Source of the DNA: Bordetella parapertussis | GTDB lineage: Bacteria > Pseudomonadota > Gammaproteobacteria > Burkholderiales > Burkholderiaceae_C | Direction of reading: 5' to 3' | Assembly (NCBI GenBank): GCA_945878355.1 | Contig: CAMCTC010000053.1 | Coordinates: 1 to 32,016, forward strand | DNA: 32,016 nt | Notes under the pieces: model-generated | Database searches by the model: none | Seen by the model: only the letters and a program-made list of their open reading frames with translations | What the model was told of the DNA's origin: nothing | Shown here: piece by piece, positions 7,787 to 16,359 of the stretch | Layout: each line of letters starts with the position of its first letter | Position numbering within the stretch: the first letter of the stretch is position 1 | Position numbers and translations under genes: made by a program

Positions 7787-8092
7787 TCACTTGCGCTTGG
7801 CGCGGGGATGGGCCACATCGGGCACCGATGCAAAGGCGCGAAGCGGCGGGCCGGAGACAAAGTCCAGCAATCACTTGCGCTTGGCGCGGGGATGGGCCGC
7901 GTCGTAGACCTTGGCCAAGTGTTGACAACGGCCGCCAAGCGGCCGTTGCGTCGAAGGCCCGCATCGCGCAGCGATGCCAAGGCGCGAAGCGACTTGAAGA
8001 CGCGAAGCGGCGGGCCAGAGACAAAGTCCAGCAATCACTTTCGCTTGGCGCGGGGATGGGCGGCGTCGTAGACCTTGGCCAAGTGTTGAAAA
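7787..8092. repeat. Three serial copies of the xerC 3' end
   Basis: Segment 8001-8092, which includes the last 18 codons and stop of xerC, recurs at 7837-7928 with the same length (92 bp) and four mismatches. A third, shorter copy of 28 bp (7787-7814) is identical to 7871-7898. On the minus strand the extra copies still spell the XerC tail QHLAKVYDAAHPRAKRK-stop (copy 2) and AHPRAKRK-stop (copy 3). The stretches between copies carry related hairpins: CATCGGGCACCGATG at 7816-7830, GCATCGC-GCA-GCGATGC at 7961-7977 and ACGGCCGC-CAA-GCGGCCGT. An outer pair GGCCCGC/GCGGGCC brackets one of them. The whole 7738-8034 gap between rlmI and xerC is made of this material; no gene is seen in it. Confidence 0.85.
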
Positions 8093-8964
8093 TCCAACTT
8101 CGTGTAAACCTGCGTCGTGGTGATGCTCGCGTGGCCCAGCAACTCCTGCACCGCGCGCAGGTCGCCGCTGGACTGCAGCAGGTGCGAGGCATAGCTGTGG
8201 CGCAGCATGTGCGGATGCACGCCGGTGGCCAGTCCGGCGTCACGCGCGAGCAGTTGCAATCGCGAGCGGACCTGGCTGGCCGACAGCCGCGTCCCACGCT
8301 GGCTGACGAGAAGCGCGGCCTCGCCAGTCTTGGCCAGCGCACCGCGCTCGAGCACCCAGGCCGCCAATGCCAGCAGCGCCGGGCCACCCACCGGCACGCT
8401 GCGGCGCTTCGCACCCTTGCCCAGCACATGGGCCGTGGCGTCGGCGCTGTCGATCCAGCCGGCAGCCAAGGGCCCAGCGCTCAGGTCCAGACCGACCAAT
8501 TCGCCCACCCGCAGCCCACAGCCGTAAAGCAATTCAACGATGCAGTGGTCACGCGCGCGCAGCGCCGGGTTGTCGCTGGTCGGCACTTGCTGCGCCAACG
8601 CGACCGCCTGATCGACCGCCAGCGCTTTGGGCAAAGGTTTGGGCGCTTTGGGCGGACGGATGCCGTCCACCGGGTTGTGCGTCACCAGCCGCTCGCGGCC
8701 CCAATGGCGGTACAGACCGCGCCAGGCCGCCAACGCAATCGCGATGCTGCGCGGACCCAGTCCACGCTCGCGCAGCCTGGCGGTCCAGCCGCGCACATGG
8801 TGGGTTTGGGCCGTCGGCAGCGCAATGTCCTCGTCAGCGGCAAACTGCTGCAACCACCCCAGCGCATCCGCATACATCGCCAGCGTTCGGGCGGCGAGAC
8901 GGCGCTCGACCCGCAAATGCTGCAGGAAGCCGGCAAGCGCTTCGCCCAGCGGCGGCGCTGACAT
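8035..8964 (-). CDS. xerC: Tyrosine recombinase XerC
   Basis: Site-specific recombinase acting with XerD at the chromosome dimer-resolution site dif. 309 residues from ATG 8964, a start that overlaps the DUF484 stop by one base (TGATG); longer in-frame versions to 9003 are less likely. The SAM-like core-binding domain is at about residues 8-95. The catalytic domain shows GLRVGEL (Arg), GKGAKRRSVPVGG (Lys), HPHMLRHSYASHL (His and Arg), LGHASITTTQVYT (His and the Tyr nucleophile). The dapF-DUF484-xerC order is the conserved housekeeping arrangement and argues against a phage or integron integrase. The 3' end is reiterated downstream of the stop. Confidence 0.94.
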   Translation of the reverse strand: MSAPPLGEALAGFLQHLRVERRLAARTLAMYADALGWLQQFAADEDIALPTAQTHHVRGWTARLRERGLGPRSIAIALAAWRGLYRHWGRERLVTHNPVDGIRPPKAPKPLPKALAVDQAVALAQQVPTSDNPALRARDHCIVELLYGCGLRVGELVGLDLSAGPLAAGWIDSADATAHVLGKGAKRRSVPVGGPALLALAAWVLERGALAKTGEAALLVSQRGTRLSASQVRSRLQLLARDAGLATGVHPHMLRHSYASHLLQSSGDLRAVQELLGHASITTTQVYTKLDFQHLAKVYDAAHPRAKRK

Positions 8965-9638
8965 CAGCGCGGCGGCAACAGCCTGGTCATCGCGGCGCCG
9001 CACAGCTCACCAATGCGGGTCAGAAACTCGACCCCCATCTCGGCGCTGTATCGGGTCGGGTCGGGCGAGCCCAGCACCAGCAAACCGATAGCCGCATCGC
9101 CGGCGCGCAAAGGTATCAAAGCGACCGACTGCACCGCGCCGGCAGCGTCCAACCAGGCCACCGGCTCGAAACCCGAGTTCAGACCGCAGTAGGGCTGACC
9201 CAGGCTGGCGACAAAACTGCGGGTATCTTCACTCACAGCCTGGGTGAAGGGCTGCTTGGCATGGACCGGGTCAGCCCCCCAAAGCCGGAGCGCCGCCTGC
9301 GGGATCATGAACTCGTGGCGCAGCGTGACCAACAGCAGATCGGGCAGCGCGGCGGGGCTGTCCGCCAGCAACAAGGCCTCGGTGAAGCGATGAACACGGT
9401 CGGCGATGGCGACGTTTTCCTGACCGTTGCGAATCATCTCCATGATCTTGAGCTCCAGCCCTCTGATCCGCTCCCGCAGCATCTCCATCTGGCGCTGCTG
9501 CAGCGACACCGCGCGCTGTCCGTGCGGGCTGGTGAGCTGGATGCTGGCCAGCAAATCTGCATGGCGCTCGAAAAAACCCGGCGTGTTGGCCAGGTAGTTG
9601 GCGATGTCGGTCTCGGTGATGCCGCCTTGAATGGTCAC
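8964..9638 (-). CDS. DUF484 family protein
   Basis: 224 residues of the DUF484 family (YigA of E. coli). It opens with the diagnostic [24 protein letters not shown], here split as [17 protein letters not shown] and ERHADLL. A coiled-coil follows (about residues 42-70: [20 protein letters not shown]), then a GAF-like C-terminal domain ([34 protein letters not shown]). The molecular role is unknown; the gene nearly always sits between dapF and xerC. Its ATG overlaps the dapF stop by four bases and its stop overlaps the xerC ATG, so the three are translated in series. Confidence 0.9.
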   Translation of the reverse strand: MTIQGGITETDIANYLANTPGFFERHADLLASIQLTSPHGQRAVSLQQRQMEMLRERIRGLELKIMEMIRNGQENVAIADRVHRFTEALLLADSPAALPDLLLVTLRHEFMIPQAALRLWGADPVHAKQPFTQAVSEDTRSFVASLGQPYCGLNSGFEPVAWLDAAGAVQSVALIPLRAGDAAIGLLVLGSPDPTRYSAEMGVEFLTRIGELCGAAMTRLLPPR

Positions 9639-10489
9639 AGCTCGATCTCCCCATGGAACACGGTTTGCGCCGGGCCGGTCATCAGCACGTTGGCCTGATC
9701 ATCCGCCCACTCGATTGTCAACAACCCGCCTCTGGCCTGCACATCGACCCGGCGGTCGAGCCAGCCCAGTCGGATGCCGGCCACCACCGCAGCGCAGGCG
9801 CCGGTGCCGCAAGCCAGGGTTTCGCCAGCATCGCGCTCGTGGACGCGCAGCGCGATCTGGCCGCGCGAGACCACCTGCATGAAGCCGACGTTGACCTTGC
9901 GGGCAAATCGCGGATGCTGTTCGATGCGCGGCCCGAGTTCGGCCACTGGGGCTTCACGTACATCGAGCACACGCTGCACCGCGTGGGGGTTGCCCATCGA
10001 CAGCACGGCCAAGTCGACCCGGCGGCCCTCGCCCACGTCGAGCGGCCAGCACTCGAAGCCGTTCTCGATCCGTGGCACCAAGCCACTGGCGTCGAAAGGC
10101 AAGCGCGCCAACTCGAAGACTGGCCGGTTCATGTCGACCGTGACCCGGCCGTCATCCTGCAACTGCAACTCGAGCAGGTTGTTGACCGTCTCGACCCGGA
10201 TCCTGCGCTTGGGTGTCAAGCCTTGCTCGTGCACGAAGCGGGCAAAGCAGCGTGCGCCGTTGCCGCAATGCTCGACCTCGTCGCCAGTGTTGTTGAAGAT
10301 GCGGTAGCGGAAATCGACACCCTCGGTGCCACTGGGCTCGATCAGCAGGATCTGGTCGGCACCGACACCGAAGCGACGGTCACCCAGCTGGCGCAGTTGT
10401 TCGGGCGACAAGGTGATAGCCGACCGGGTGGCGTCGAGCACCACAAAGTCGTTGCCCGCGCCCTGCATCTTGGTGAACTTCAATTTCAT
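9635..10489 (-). CDS. dapF: Diaminopimelate epimerase
   Basis: Interconverts LL- and meso-diaminopimelate for peptidoglycan and lysine. 284 residues, normal for the family, starting [19 protein letters not shown]. The two cofactor-free active-site cysteines are both present: EHCGNGARC (about residue 75) and LACGTGACA (about residue 228). [19 protein letters not shown] and the substrate-binding SMGNPHAV are also conserved. It lies 20 bp downstream of an acyltransferase gene and overlaps DUF484 by ATGA, so this looks like one envelope/housekeeping operon transcribed leftwards from the metK promoter region. Confidence 0.96.
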   Translation of the reverse strand: MKLKFTKMQGAGNDFVVLDATRSAITLSPEQLRQLGDRRFGVGADQILLIEPSGTEGVDFRYRIFNNTGDEVEHCGNGARCFARFVHEQGLTPKRRIRVETVNNLLELQLQDDGRVTVDMNRPVFELARLPFDASGLVPRIENGFECWPLDVGEGRRVDLAVLSMGNPHAVQRVLDVREAPVAELGPRIEQHPRFARKVNVGFMQVVSRGQIALRVHERDAGETLACGTGACAAVVAGIRLGWLDRRVDVQARGGLLTIEWADDQANVLMTGPAQTVFHGEIEL

Positions 10490-10509
10490 CGCAGCGCATT
10501 ATCGGCCGC

Positions 10510-11412
10510 TCATCCGTAGAAACCGGTCTCACCCGGCGGGCGGGTCTTGAAGCGCTTGTGCACCCAGAGGTATTGCGCCGGATTGCGGCGGATCTCGTCC
10601 TCGATCCAGCGGTTCATGCGGGTGGCCGCCGCCAGATCGTCGTCACCTGGAAAATCCTCCCAGGGTGGCAGGAAACGCACACGGTAGCCAGCGCCTGCGG
10701 GCAGGATCTCGGCCAGCACCGGCTGCACCGTCATGCCCAGCGCGCGGGCCATCCGTGCCGGCGCCAGCAAGGTCGCGGCTGGCACGCCGAAAAAGGGCAC
10801 GAACGCTGCGTCGCGGGCGCCGAAATCCATGTCGGGCAGGTTGAAGAAGGCGGCACCGCGCCGGATCGCCCGCACCAGCGGCAGCGCACGCTCGCTGCGC
10901 GCATACACATCTGCCAGCCCGAAGCGCAGCCTGCCGCGCCGCATCGCGTCATCGAACACCAGGTTGCTCTGGGCCTGGTAAATCGACGCCACCTTGCGGC
11001 CCTGGAACAGTTGCGTGGCCACACCCGCCACGTCCAGCGCGACGAAGTGCGGCACCAGCCACATCACAGGCTTTGCGCTGCGCTCGGCAAAACCGACATC
11101 GCCTTCGACCTGGATCAGCTTCTTGAGCCGGGACGTGGGCGCATACCAGAGCAGGCCGCGCTCGAGCAGGCTGCGCGCCAGCCAGCCGAAATGGTCGCGC
11201 ACCAGCCGAAGGCGGGCGGCCTCGTCGAGTTCGGGCAGGCACAGCTGCACATTGCGCAAGGCCACGCGCCGGCGCTCGCCGGCCAGTGCGTACAGCAAGC
11301 GGCCCAGACCCCGACCCAGTGCCGCCTGCACGACCAGCGGCAGGCGCTGCAGCAGCCACAACAGACCCAACAGCGCGCGCGCAGCGAGTTCGCCTTTCGC
11401 CACCGGGCTCAT
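10510..11412 (-). CDS. Lipid A biosynthesis acyltransferase (LpxL/LpxM family), distal copy
   Basis: 300 residues from ATG 11412, whose first bases overlap the stop of the preceding homologue (ATGA). It adds a secondary acyl chain to Kdo2-lipid A at the inner membrane, by family. The N-terminal ~30 residues form a membrane anchor (LLGLLWLLQRLPLVV). The catalytic HX4D is in WLVPHFVALDVAG; NLPDMDFGARDAAFVPFFG and the C-terminal NPAQYLWVHKRFKTRP are family hallmarks. Two adjacent paralogues usually place the two secondary acyl chains. I cannot tell which is LpxL-like and which LpxM-like by eye, so no symbol is given. Confidence 0.92.
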   Translation of the reverse strand: MSPVAKGELAARALLGLLWLLQRLPLVVQAALGRGLGRLLYALAGERRRVALRNVQLCLPELDEAARLRLVRDHFGWLARSLLERGLLWYAPTSRLKKLIQVEGDVGFAERSAKPVMWLVPHFVALDVAGVATQLFQGRKVASIYQAQSNLVFDDAMRRGRLRFGLADVYARSERALPLVRAIRRGAAFFNLPDMDFGARDAAFVPFFGVPAATLLAPARMARALGMTVQPVLAEILPAGAGYRVRFLPPWEDFPGDDDLAAATRMNRWIEDEIRRNPAQYLWVHKRFKTRPPGETGFYG

Positions 11413-12281
11413 CGCGCAGCCTCGCCTGCAGTCAGCGACTGGCGCGGCTGCTTGTAGCGGTGGTAGGCCCAGAGGTACTGGCCGGGGCACTGCAGGATCA
11501 AGCGCTCCATCTCGCGGTTGACAGCGCTGGCGCTGGCCAGCGCATCGTCGTCCTGGTTCGCCAGCGGCTGGGTCGGCACCGTGACCCGCAGCACATAGCC
11601 ACGGCCACCGGACAGCCGCTCGGCCCAGATCAGCAACAGCGCTGCGCCCGTCTGCTGCACCAACCGGGTGGCCAGCGTCATCGTGTAGGCCGAGCGGCCG
11701 AAGAACGGCGCCCACACCCCCATGCCATCGGGCGGCACCTGATCGGGCAGCAGGCCCACCGCCTCGCCCCGGCGCAACGCACGGATCATCTGCCGTACCC
11801 CTGTCAAAGCCGCCGGCGCAGTGCTCAGGCCGGGTCGGGCGCGGGCGGTCTCCTCCAGTTGGCGCAGCCAGGCCTGGCGCGCCGGCCGGTACATCGCGGT
11901 GAGCAGGCTGTGGCCGCTGATGCGCTCGGCAATCGCCTGCGCACAGACCTCGAAACAACCCAGGTGCGGCGTCAGCAGCACCAGACCGCGGCCTTGAGCG
12001 AGCGCGTCGTCGATCAAACCCTCACCTTGCCATTGCACCAGATCACCGAGCGGGCGAGCAGGTGGCCGCAGCCACAGCCAGGGCAGTTCCGCCACCATGC
12101 GGCCGGCCTCAGCCACCGAACGACGCCGGGTGGCAGCGCTCAAAGCCGCGAGGCCGGCGTTCTCGTCGAGTCGCCGGCGGTAGGCAGGCGACAGCGCGTA
12201 GGCCAGCCAGCCCAACATGGCGCCACAACTGTGCAATGTTGACAGGCGTCGACGTGACAGCCAATGGATCAGCGTGAGCAT
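11409..12281 (-). CDS. Lipid A biosynthesis acyltransferase (LpxL/LpxM family), proximal copy
   Basis: 290 residues, first gene of the leftward operon. It opens with a hydrophobic anchor after [17 protein letters not shown] and carries the HX4E catalytic pair in [33 protein letters not shown] and the C-terminal [16 protein letters not shown] are standard for the family. Length is normal. It diverges from metK; the start at 12281 lies 7 bp from the metK -10 element, so the two transcription units share a very compact control region. Confidence 0.92.
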   Translation of the reverse strand: MLTLIHWLSRRRLSTLHSCGAMLGWLAYALSPAYRRRLDENAGLAALSAATRRRSVAEAGRMVAELPWLWLRPPARPLGDLVQWQGEGLIDDALAQGRGLVLLTPHLGCFEVCAQAIAERISGHSLLTAMYRPARQAWLRQLEETARARPGLSTAPAALTGVRQMIRALRRGEAVGLLPDQVPPDGMGVWAPFFGRSAYTMTLATRLVQQTGAALLLIWAERLSGGRGYVLRVTVPTQPLANQDDDALASASAVNREMERLILQCPGQYLWAYHRYKQPRQSLTAGEAAR

Positions 12282-12287
12282 GCTTCG

Positions 12288-12293
12288 TATAAT
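12288..12293 (+). promoter_or_regulatory. Probable metK promoter -10 element
   Basis: A perfect TATAAT in GC-rich surroundings, 181 nt before the metK start, which would place transcription initiation near 12300. The -35 position (12265-12270, TGGATC) is weak. The placement implies a leader of about 170 nt. Confidence 0.6.
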
Positions 12294-12299
12294 TCTTTG

Positions 12300-12473
12300 A
12301 TCGCCGAGTTAACAGGACAACTTGCGGGGCGATGCGTGATGCGGTGCATGCCGATAGCGCCGTGCGGAAGGTGGGAGACCACAGTCGCACGAGAAATGCC
12401 GCTAAAGCGTTCGCCGACCTCCAGAGAGGTTGAACCGGCGAACCGGCATCAACCATCACAGGAGTGTATTGAA
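12300..12473 (+). ncRNA. Structured 5' leader of metK, candidate cis-regulatory RNA
   Basis: Four helices can be drawn by eye. (a) ATCGCC 12300-12305 pairs with GGCGAT 12328-12333. (b) ATGC 12339-12342 pairs with GCAT 12346-12349. (c) CGTGCG 12361-12366 pairs with CGCACG 12386-12391, enclosing GTGG-GAGA-CCAC (12371-12382) closed by a GNRA tetraloop. (d) ATGCCG 12396-12401 pairs with CGGCAT 12444-12449. Inside it, after a 7-nt bulge CTAAAGC, GTTCGCCG 12409-12416 pairs with CGGCGAAC 12436-12443, then ACCTC-CAGA-GAGGT (12417-12430). The ribosome binding site AGGAG (12460-12464) follows 11 nt after the last helix. No T-run terminator is seen, so control, if any, may be translational. I do not recognise it as a known SAM or SAH riboswitch class. 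Confidence 0.55.
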
Positions 12474-13655
12474 GTGGCGAACGACTTTCTTTTTACCTCG
12501 GAATCAGTTTCCGAAGGCCATCCCGACAAAGTGGCCGACCAGATCTCGGATGCGATCCTCGACGCGATCTTTGCGCAGGACCCACTCAGCCGGGTCGCTG
12601 CCGAAACCCTGACCAACACCGGCTTGGTCGTGTTGGCCGGCGAAATCACCACCAACGCCCATGTCGACTACATCCAGGTCGCGCGCGACACCCTCAAACG
12701 CATAGGCTACGACAACACCGAGTTCGGCATCGACTACAAGGGCTGCGCGGTGCTGGTGGCCTACGACAAGCAGAGCAACGACATCGCCCAAGGCGTTGAC
12801 CATGCCAGCGACGACCACCTCAACACCGGCGCCGGCGACCAAGGCCTGATGTTCGGCTACGCCTGCAACGAGACGCCCGAGTTGATGCCCGCGCCGATCT
12901 ACTACGCGCACCGCTTGGTCGAGCGCCAATCGCAGCTTCGCAAAGACGGCCGACTGCCTTTTCTGCGTCCCGACGCCAAGAGCCAGGTCACGATGCGCTA
13001 TGTCAACGGCAAGCCGCACAGCATCGACACCGTCGTGCTGTCGACACAGCACGCGCCCGAGATGAGCTTGGGTCACCGCATGACCGACGCTTTCTATGAG
13101 GCGGTGCGCGAGGAGATCATCAAGCCGGTGCTGCCCAAGGAATGGCTGACCGAGAACACCAAGTACTTGATCAACCCGACCGGACGATTCGTCATCGGCG
13201 GCCCGCAAGGCGACTGCGGTCTGACCGGCCGCAAGATCATCGTCGACACCTATGGCGGCGCCTGCCCGCACGGCGGCGGCGCTTTTTCGGGCAAGGACCC
13301 GAGCAAAGTTGATCGCTCGGCAGCCTATGCCGCCAGATACGTGGCCAAAAACATCGTTGCCGCCGGTCTCGCCACGCAGTGCCAGATCCAGGTCGCCTAC
13401 GCGATCGGTGTGGCCAAGCCGATGAACGTGACGATCTACACCGAAGGCACCGGCGTGATCTCCGACGAGCGCCTGGCCGTACTGGTCAACGAGCATTTCG
13501 ACCTGCGGCCCAAGGGCATCATCCAGATGCTCGACCTGCTGCGTCCGATCTACCAAAAAACGGCAGCCTACGGCCACTTCGGCCGAGAGGAACCCGAGTT
13601 CACCTGGGAGAGGACGGACAAGGCGGCTGCGCTGCGTGCAGCGGCTGGCCTGTAG
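12474..13655 (+). CDS. metK: S-adenosylmethionine synthetase
   Basis: Makes SAM from methionine and ATP. 393 residues from GTG 12474 ([20 protein letters not shown]), chosen because the family begins at this point and AGGAG lies 9 nt upstream; the frame is open further upstream but only through the leader. Key motifs are [17 protein letters not shown] (ATP and Mg), [12 protein letters not shown], and the P-loop-like [19 protein letters not shown]. Length and C-terminus ([13 protein letters not shown]) are normal. It is the SAM-producing step of the same methyl cycle as ahcY and metF further right. It is preceded by a strongly folded leader and followed by hairpin repeats and a terminator. Confidence 0.97.
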   Translation: MANDFLFTSESVSEGHPDKVADQISDAILDAIFAQDPLSRVAAETLTNTGLVVLAGEITTNAHVDYIQVARDTLKRIGYDNTEFGIDYKGCAVLVAYDKQSNDIAQGVDHASDDHLNTGAGDQGLMFGYACNETPELMPAPIYYAHRLVERQSQLRKDGRLPFLRPDAKSQVTMRYVNGKPHSIDTVVLSTQHAPEMSLGHRMTDAFYEAVREEIIKPVLPKEWLTENTKYLINPTGRFVIGGPQGDCGLTGRKIIVDTYGGACPHGGGAFSGKDPSKVDRSAAYAARYVAKNIVAAGLATQCQIQVAYAIGVAKPMNVTIYTEGTGVISDERLAVLVNEHFDLRPKGIIQMLDLLRPIYQKTAAYGHFGREEPEFTWERTDKAAALRAAAGL

Positions 13656-13927
13656 GGCCAGCGGACGCCGCAGGCGGCCCAGCCGACTTGCGGCGAAGGG
13701 ATCACATCGCGCCAGCGATTTGAAGGCCCGACAGGGCCGATCCCGTAGCCACAAGGCCCGTGCGCTGCGGGCTGCAGCCGGGCTGTGAGCCCGCCGCGCG
13801 CTAAGCGCGCGGTTTGTCGGTTCGCCGGCAGTGGCTGACTTCGCGCCAGCGAAGTCAAGACCCGGCCGGCAGGGTCGGCCACTGCCAACGAAATGCTCGG
13901 CGAAGCCGCTAACCAGTCTTCAGCCTC
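13656..13927. repeat. Hairpin-rich spacer with two three-way-junction repeats
   Basis: Element 1 (13698-13744) has outer stem GGGATC/GATCCC enclosing ATCGC-GCCA-GCGAT and GGCCC-GACA-GGGCC. Element 2 (13827-13886) has outer stem GGCAGTGGC/GCCACTGCC enclosing GACTTCGC-GCCA-GCGAAGTC and GACCC-N8-GGGTC. The layout is the same and the first hairpin has the same GCCA loop, but the stems differ with compensating changes. Between them lies CCGCGCGC-TAA-GCGCGCGG (13794-13812). A further hairpin straddles the metK stop (GCTGGCC 13644-13650 / GGCCAGC 13656-13662). No gene is seen here. Confidence 0.75.
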
Positions 13928-13952
13928 AAAGGGCGGCGCCAGCCGCCCTTTT
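13928..13952. terminator. Bidirectional intrinsic terminator between metK and purT
   Basis: AAAGGGCGGC, loop GCCA, GCCGCCCTTTT: a 10-bp GC-rich stem flanked by A-run and T-run, so it can stop transcription from both sides. It lies between convergent metK and purT, five bases beyond the purT stop. Confidence 0.9.
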
Positions 13953-13956
13953 CAAT

Positions 13957-15159
13957 TCAAGCCCGGCGCGGCTTGACCTTTGAGGCCGCCAGTTTCGCCT
14001 GCACCCGCGCCCGATCCACATCGGCGTCATGCACCAGCGCCACCCCCATGCGGCGCTTGACGAAGCTCTCCGGCTTGCCAAACAAGCGGATCTCGCTGTG
14101 GGGAACCCGCAGCGCGTCGGCCACACCGTCGAAGACGATGCCGGTGGCATCGACCCCGCCGTAGATCACCGCGCTGGCGCCTGGGCTCTTGAGCGTCGTG
14201 TCCACTGGCAGCCCGAGGATGGCGCGGGCGTGCAGTTCGAACTCGTTTTGCCACTGGGTGATCATCGTCACCATGCCGGTGTCGTGCGGGCGCGGGCTGA
14301 CCTCGGAAAACCAGACCTGCTCGCCCTTGACGAACAACTCGACGCCGAACAGGCCCTGGCCGCCGAGGTTGTCGGTCACGGCCCTGGAGATGTCGCGTGC
14401 GCGTTGCAAGGCCGCCGGATGCATCGCATGCGGCTGCCAGCTCTCGACGTAGTCACCATGGACCTGGACATGGCCGATCGGCTCGCAAAAATGCGTCTCG
14501 ACCCGGCCGTCAACACCCAGCGCCCGTACCGTGAGCTGGGTAATCTCGTAGTCGAAATCGATGAAACCCTCGACGATGACCCGGCCCGGGCCGACCCGGC
14601 CGCCGGCCATCGCGTGATCCCAGGCCGGCTGAACATCGGCAGCAGAGTCGATCTTGCTCTGGCCTTTGCCCGAACTGCTCATCACCGGCTTGACGATGCA
14701 GGGGTAGCCTATGGATTGATCTATCGCTGCCTGCAACTCGGCCAGCGAATCGCAGAAGCGGTACGGGCTGGTCGGCAGGCTTAAGCGTTCGGCGGCCAGG
14801 CGGCGTATGCCCTCGCGGTCCATCGTCAGTCGAGCGGCGCGGGCAGTGGGGATCACCCGCACCAGGCCTTCGGCCTCCAGCGCCTCGAGCACCGGGGTCG
14901 CGATGGCCTCGATCTCGGGCACCACCAGGTCCGGACGCTCGACCTCGATCAGCGCGCGCAGCGCCACCGGGTCGCTCATCGTGATCGTGCGGGCGTGGTG
15001 CGCCACCTGCTGCCCGGGGGCATGGTCATAGCGGTCGACCGCGATCGTCTCGACGCCCAGTCGCTGCAGCGCGATCAGCACCTCCTTGCCCAGTTCTCCG
15101 CTGCCCAGCAGCATCACGCGGGTGGCAGAGGGCGACAGCGGGGTTCCGATCGGTTTCAT
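13957..15159 (-). CDS. purT: Formate-dependent phosphoribosylglycinamide formyltransferase
   Basis: Converts GAR to formyl-GAR using formate and ATP, the folate-independent alternative to PurN in purine synthesis. 400 residues from ATG 15159 ([20 protein letters not shown]); the frame remains open further upstream, but the family starts here. An ATP-grasp fold: N-terminal [17 protein letters not shown], then [25 protein letters not shown] (ATP-binding loop) and the [15 protein letters not shown] catalytic segment. Length is normal. It diverges from the ycaQ-like gene across 78 bp and converges on metK. Confidence 0.96.
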   Translation of the reverse strand: MKPIGTPLSPSATRVMLLGSGELGKEVLIALQRLGVETIAVDRYDHAPGQQVAHHARTITMSDPVALRALIEVERPDLVVPEIEAIATPVLEALEAEGLVRVIPTARAARLTMDREGIRRLAAERLSLPTSPYRFCDSLAELQAAIDQSIGYPCIVKPVMSSSGKGQSKIDSAADVQPAWDHAMAGGRVGPGRVIVEGFIDFDYEITQLTVRALGVDGRVETHFCEPIGHVQVHGDYVESWQPHAMHPAALQRARDISRAVTDNLGGQGLFGVELFVKGEQVWFSEVSPRPHDTGMVTMITQWQNEFELHARAILGLPVDTTLKSPGASAVIYGGVDATGIVFDGVADALRVPHSEIRLFGKPESFVKRRMGVALVHDADVDRARVQAKLAASKVKPRRA

Positions 15160-15237
15160 GGCGGCAAGGTCTGGGGGTTTGGACAGCGCAGGATTGTCGC
15201 GCGAGCCTGGCCGCGAGCCATCGCTTACGCTGGCGGC

Positions 15238-16359
15238 ATGGCCTCTGTGATCACCCTCGCCCATTTGCGCGCCCATGCGGTGGCCCGCACGCTATTCGCG
15301 CCCACCACGCTGCCCAAGGCGATCGCGCGCCTGGGTTTCGTGCAGGCCGACCCGATCCGCGCGCCGGCCCGGGCGCAAGACCTGACGCTGCGCCACCGCG
15401 TCGCCGGCTACCGCGCCGGGGACTTGGAAGCGCGCTACCCACGGCTGACGGTCGAGGAGGACTTTTTCGTCAACTACGGTTTTGTGCCGCGCAAGACCCA
15501 TGCGCTGATGCACCCGCGCAGCCCCCGCGCGACCTGGACCGCCGATCGCCAAACCCAGGCCGATGCGGTGCTCGACTTCGTGCGCGAGCGCGGCGTGGTC
15601 CACCCGCGCGAAGTCGATGCGGCGTTTGCCCACGGCAAGGCCAGGAACTGGTTCGGCGGCTCATCCAACGCCAGCACCCAGTTGCTCGACGCGATGCACT
15701 ACCGCGGCCTGCTGCGCATCGCCAAGCGCGAGAGCGGCGTGCGCCTGTATGCGCTGCGGCCCGAGCAGCCGGTCGAGACCCATCCGGCCGACGCGATGGA
15801 CGCACTGGTCGACGTGGTGCTGGCCAAGTACGCACCGCTGCCAATGGCCTCTCTGGGCCAACTCGTCAGCCAGTTGAAGAGCGCCGCGCCGCAGTGGGCG
15901 CACCTGCGCGCGGCCGCGTTGGCCAGCGCCCGCCAGCGACTGCCCCAAGCCAGCGTGGACGGCGTCACCTGGGTCTGGCCAGCAGGCGAAGATCCGGCGT
16001 CGCGCCGCCATGGCCTGCGCGCAAGCCGCGACCGCGTGCACCTGCTCGCGCCCTTCGACCCGCTGGTCTGGGACCGCCGCCGCTTCGAACTGCTGTGGGG
16101 CTGGGCCTACCGCTTCGAGGCCTACACGCCGGCGCCCAAGCGGGTGCGCGGCTATTACGCGCTGCCGCTGCTGTGGCGAGATCGCGTGATCGGCTGGGGC
16201 AATCTGGCCGTCAGCCAAGGCAACCTCAGGGCTGAGATCGGCCATGTGTCTGGCCAGGCACCCAGCGACCCGGTGTTTGCGAAGGCGCTGGAAGGCGAAC
16301 TCGCCCGCATCGCCGAATTTCTCGGCCTTCATGACCTGGCTCAGCAGCCGCCTGGCTAA
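15238..16359 (+). CDS. YcaQ/AlkX-like winged-helix DNA glycosylase family protein
   Basis: 373 residues from ATG 15238 ([20 protein letters not shown]). It belongs to the HTH_42 / YcaQ family, whose E. coli and Streptomyces members unhook interstrand crosslinks. Family features are the opening arginine-rich helix, [19 protein letters not shown] (about residues 30-50), the [12 protein letters not shown] winged helix and a C-terminal [19 protein letters not shown] with [18 protein letters not shown]. The QxD/QxQ-type catalytic motif of the family corresponds to QAD in [10 protein letters not shown]. Its TAA overlaps the TAG of the convergent MFS gene. Substrate specificity is not proven. Confidence 0.85.
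   Translation: MASVITLAHLRAHAVARTLFAPTTLPKAIARLGFVQADPIRAPARAQDLTLRHRVAGYRAGDLEARYPRLTVEEDFFVNYGFVPRKTHALMHPRSPRATWTADRQTQADAVLDFVRERGVVHPREVDAAFAHGKARNWFGGSSNASTQLLDAMHYRGLLRIAKRESGVRLYALRPEQPVETHPADAMDALVDVVLAKYAPLPMASLGQLVSQLKSAAPQWAHLRAAALASARQRLPQASVDGVTWVWPAGEDPASRRHGLRASRDRVHLLAPFDPLVWDRRRFELLWGWAYRFEAYTPAPKRVRGYYALPLLWRDRVIGWGNLAVSQGNLRAEIGHVSGQAPSDPVFAKALEGELARIAEFLGLHDLAQQPPG

Noticed and set aside
8035..8964. The tyrosine recombinase as an integron or phage integrase, given the cassette 2 kb away.
   Set aside because: The dapF-DUF484-xerC gene order and overlapping starts identify housekeeping XerC. It lacks the additional alpha-helical insertion near the catalytic domain that marks integron integrases, as far as I can judge by eye.
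12504..13754. Long open frame antisense to metK (and similar long frames antisense to ahcY and glmS).
   Set aside because: These are shadows caused by high GC and strong codon bias; their translations show no family features.
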